DNA from: Rubrivirga sp.
Lineage (GTDB): Bacteria; Bacteroidota; Rhodothermia; Rhodothermales; Rubricoccaceae
Assembly: GCA_012269805.1 (NCBI GenBank)
Contig: JAAXJP010000418.1
Span: forward strand, 389 to 12,236
DNA: 11,848 bases
Reading direction: 5' to 3'
The position numbers and the translations under genes were made by a program. Under the pieces are notes generated by a model, which did no database searches, had not been told where the DNA came from, and saw only the letters and a list, made by a program, of their open reading frames with translations. This document shows, one piece after another, positions 11,303 to 11,848 of this stretch (position 1 is the stretch's first letter; the number at the start of each line of letters is the position of its first letter).

Positions 11303-11848
11303 ATGCGCACGTTCGCCCTCCCGCTCGTCGCCCTCCTCCTCGCGGTCCCGCTGGCGGCTCAGACACAGGCGGATCGGCCCGGCGTCGAGGGCGCCGGGCC
11401 GATCCGCCAGACCGGGCAACCCCAGAACGTCGTCCTCCTGATCGCCGACGGGTTCGGGCCGGCCTCGGCCACGCTCGGGCGGGCGGCGAAGGGGGCCCCG
11501 CTCGCGCTCGACAGCGTTCTCGTCGGCGCCGTCGAGACCTCGGCGGCCGACGGCCGCGTGACCGACTCGGCCGCGAGCGCGACGGCCTACGCCTGCGGGA
11601 CGAAGACGTACCGGGGGGCCATCGCCGTCGACACGACGGGGGCCCCGTGCCGGACCGTCCTCGAGGCCGCCGGGGCCCGGGGCATGGCGACCGGGCTCGT
11701 CACCACGGGCCGGGTCACGGACGCGACCCCGGCCGCGTTCGCGGCCCACGTGGGCGCTCGGGACGGGGAGGCCGAGGTCGCCCGGCAGATGTCGTCCTCC
11801 GGCTTCGCCCTCCTCCTTGGCGGCGGGGGCCGGTTCTTCGCGGGTCGG
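11303..11848 (+). CDS. Alkaline phosphatase (PhoA family), N-terminal part
   Basis: 182 residues, open to the end of the window (truncated by it). A signal peptide spans 1-20 (FALPLVALLLAVPLAAQ), indicating periplasmic or secreted protein. The catalytic region follows: VVLLIADGFG (43-52) with the metal-ligand Asp49; VTDSAASATAYACGTKTYRG (86-105) with nucleophile Ser89, corresponding to Ser102 of the E. coli enzyme; and VTDATPAAFAAHV (138-150) with Asp140 and Thr142, matching Asp153 and Thr155. The enzyme removes phosphate from monoesters and depends on zinc and magnesium. Its codon use is clearly richer in GC than that of the cassettes, and no full attC precedes it, so it is probably chromosomal flank rather than a cassette. 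Confidence 0.93.
   Translation, partial: MRTFALPLVALLLAVPLAAQTQADRPGVEGAGPIRQTGQPQNVVLLIADGFGPASATLGRAAKGAPLALDSVLVGAVETSAADGRVTDSAASATAYACGTKTYRGAIAVDTTGAPCRTVLEAAGARGMATGLVTTGRVTDATPAAFAAHVGARDGEAEVARQMSSSGFALLLGGGGRFFAGR

Overview
This window is a stretch of a chromosomal (sedentary) integron cassette array. Fourteen complete cassettes and the 3' end of one more lie head to tail on the + strand. Each ends in an attC recombination site with R'' (AAC) and R' (GTT) cores facing each other. There are 12 full-length attC sites of 123-130 bp and four compact ones of about 22 bp. No integron integrase gene is present. The attC orientation places intI and attI to the left of the window. At the right edge the array gives way to a GC-richer alkaline phosphatase gene that carries no full attC and is probably chromosomal flank.

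Organism: a high-GC member of the Bacteroidota/Rhodothermota group is most likely (inference). Four cassettes encode proteins of the DUF6090 type, which I associate mainly with Bacteroidota. Shine-Dalgarno sequences are mostly absent, and elements like the Bacteroidota -7 box (TAnnTTTG) sit just before several starts. The first, partial gene is much poorer in GC than the rest and the last gene is the richest, as expected for acquired cassettes next to native sequence.

Layout: 1-272, end of an unknown low-GC cassette. 273-1962, a pair of cassettes (DUF6090-type membrane protein, secreted NTF2-fold protein). 1963-3652, the same pair again, only two base differences in 1690 bp. 3653-4180, small lipoprotein. 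4181-4910, Tat/lipoprotein cupin. 4911-5904 and 5905-6906, two further diverged DUF6090-type proteins. 6907-7434, lipoprotein ending in a compact attC. 7435-8014, small coiled-coil/membrane protein. 8015-8849, SAM methyltransferase ending in a compact attC. 8850-9302, small membrane protein. 9303-10210, TIM-barrel sugar isomerase/AP endonuclease-2 family. 10211-10824, four-helix membrane protein. 10825-11230, NTF2-fold protein ending in a degenerate compact attC. 11303 to the end, alkaline phosphatase, truncated by the window.

How it works together: the genes do not form one pathway. They are independent cassettes sharing a recombination system, and most encode membrane, lipid-anchored or secreted proteins. 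Notable points are the compact attC class; the duplication with boundaries exactly at the G^TT crossover points; the family of membrane-anchored paralogues with a fixed anchor and a variable ectodomain; the covariation that shows attC folding is selected; and promoter-like elements inside the attC sites and leaders.
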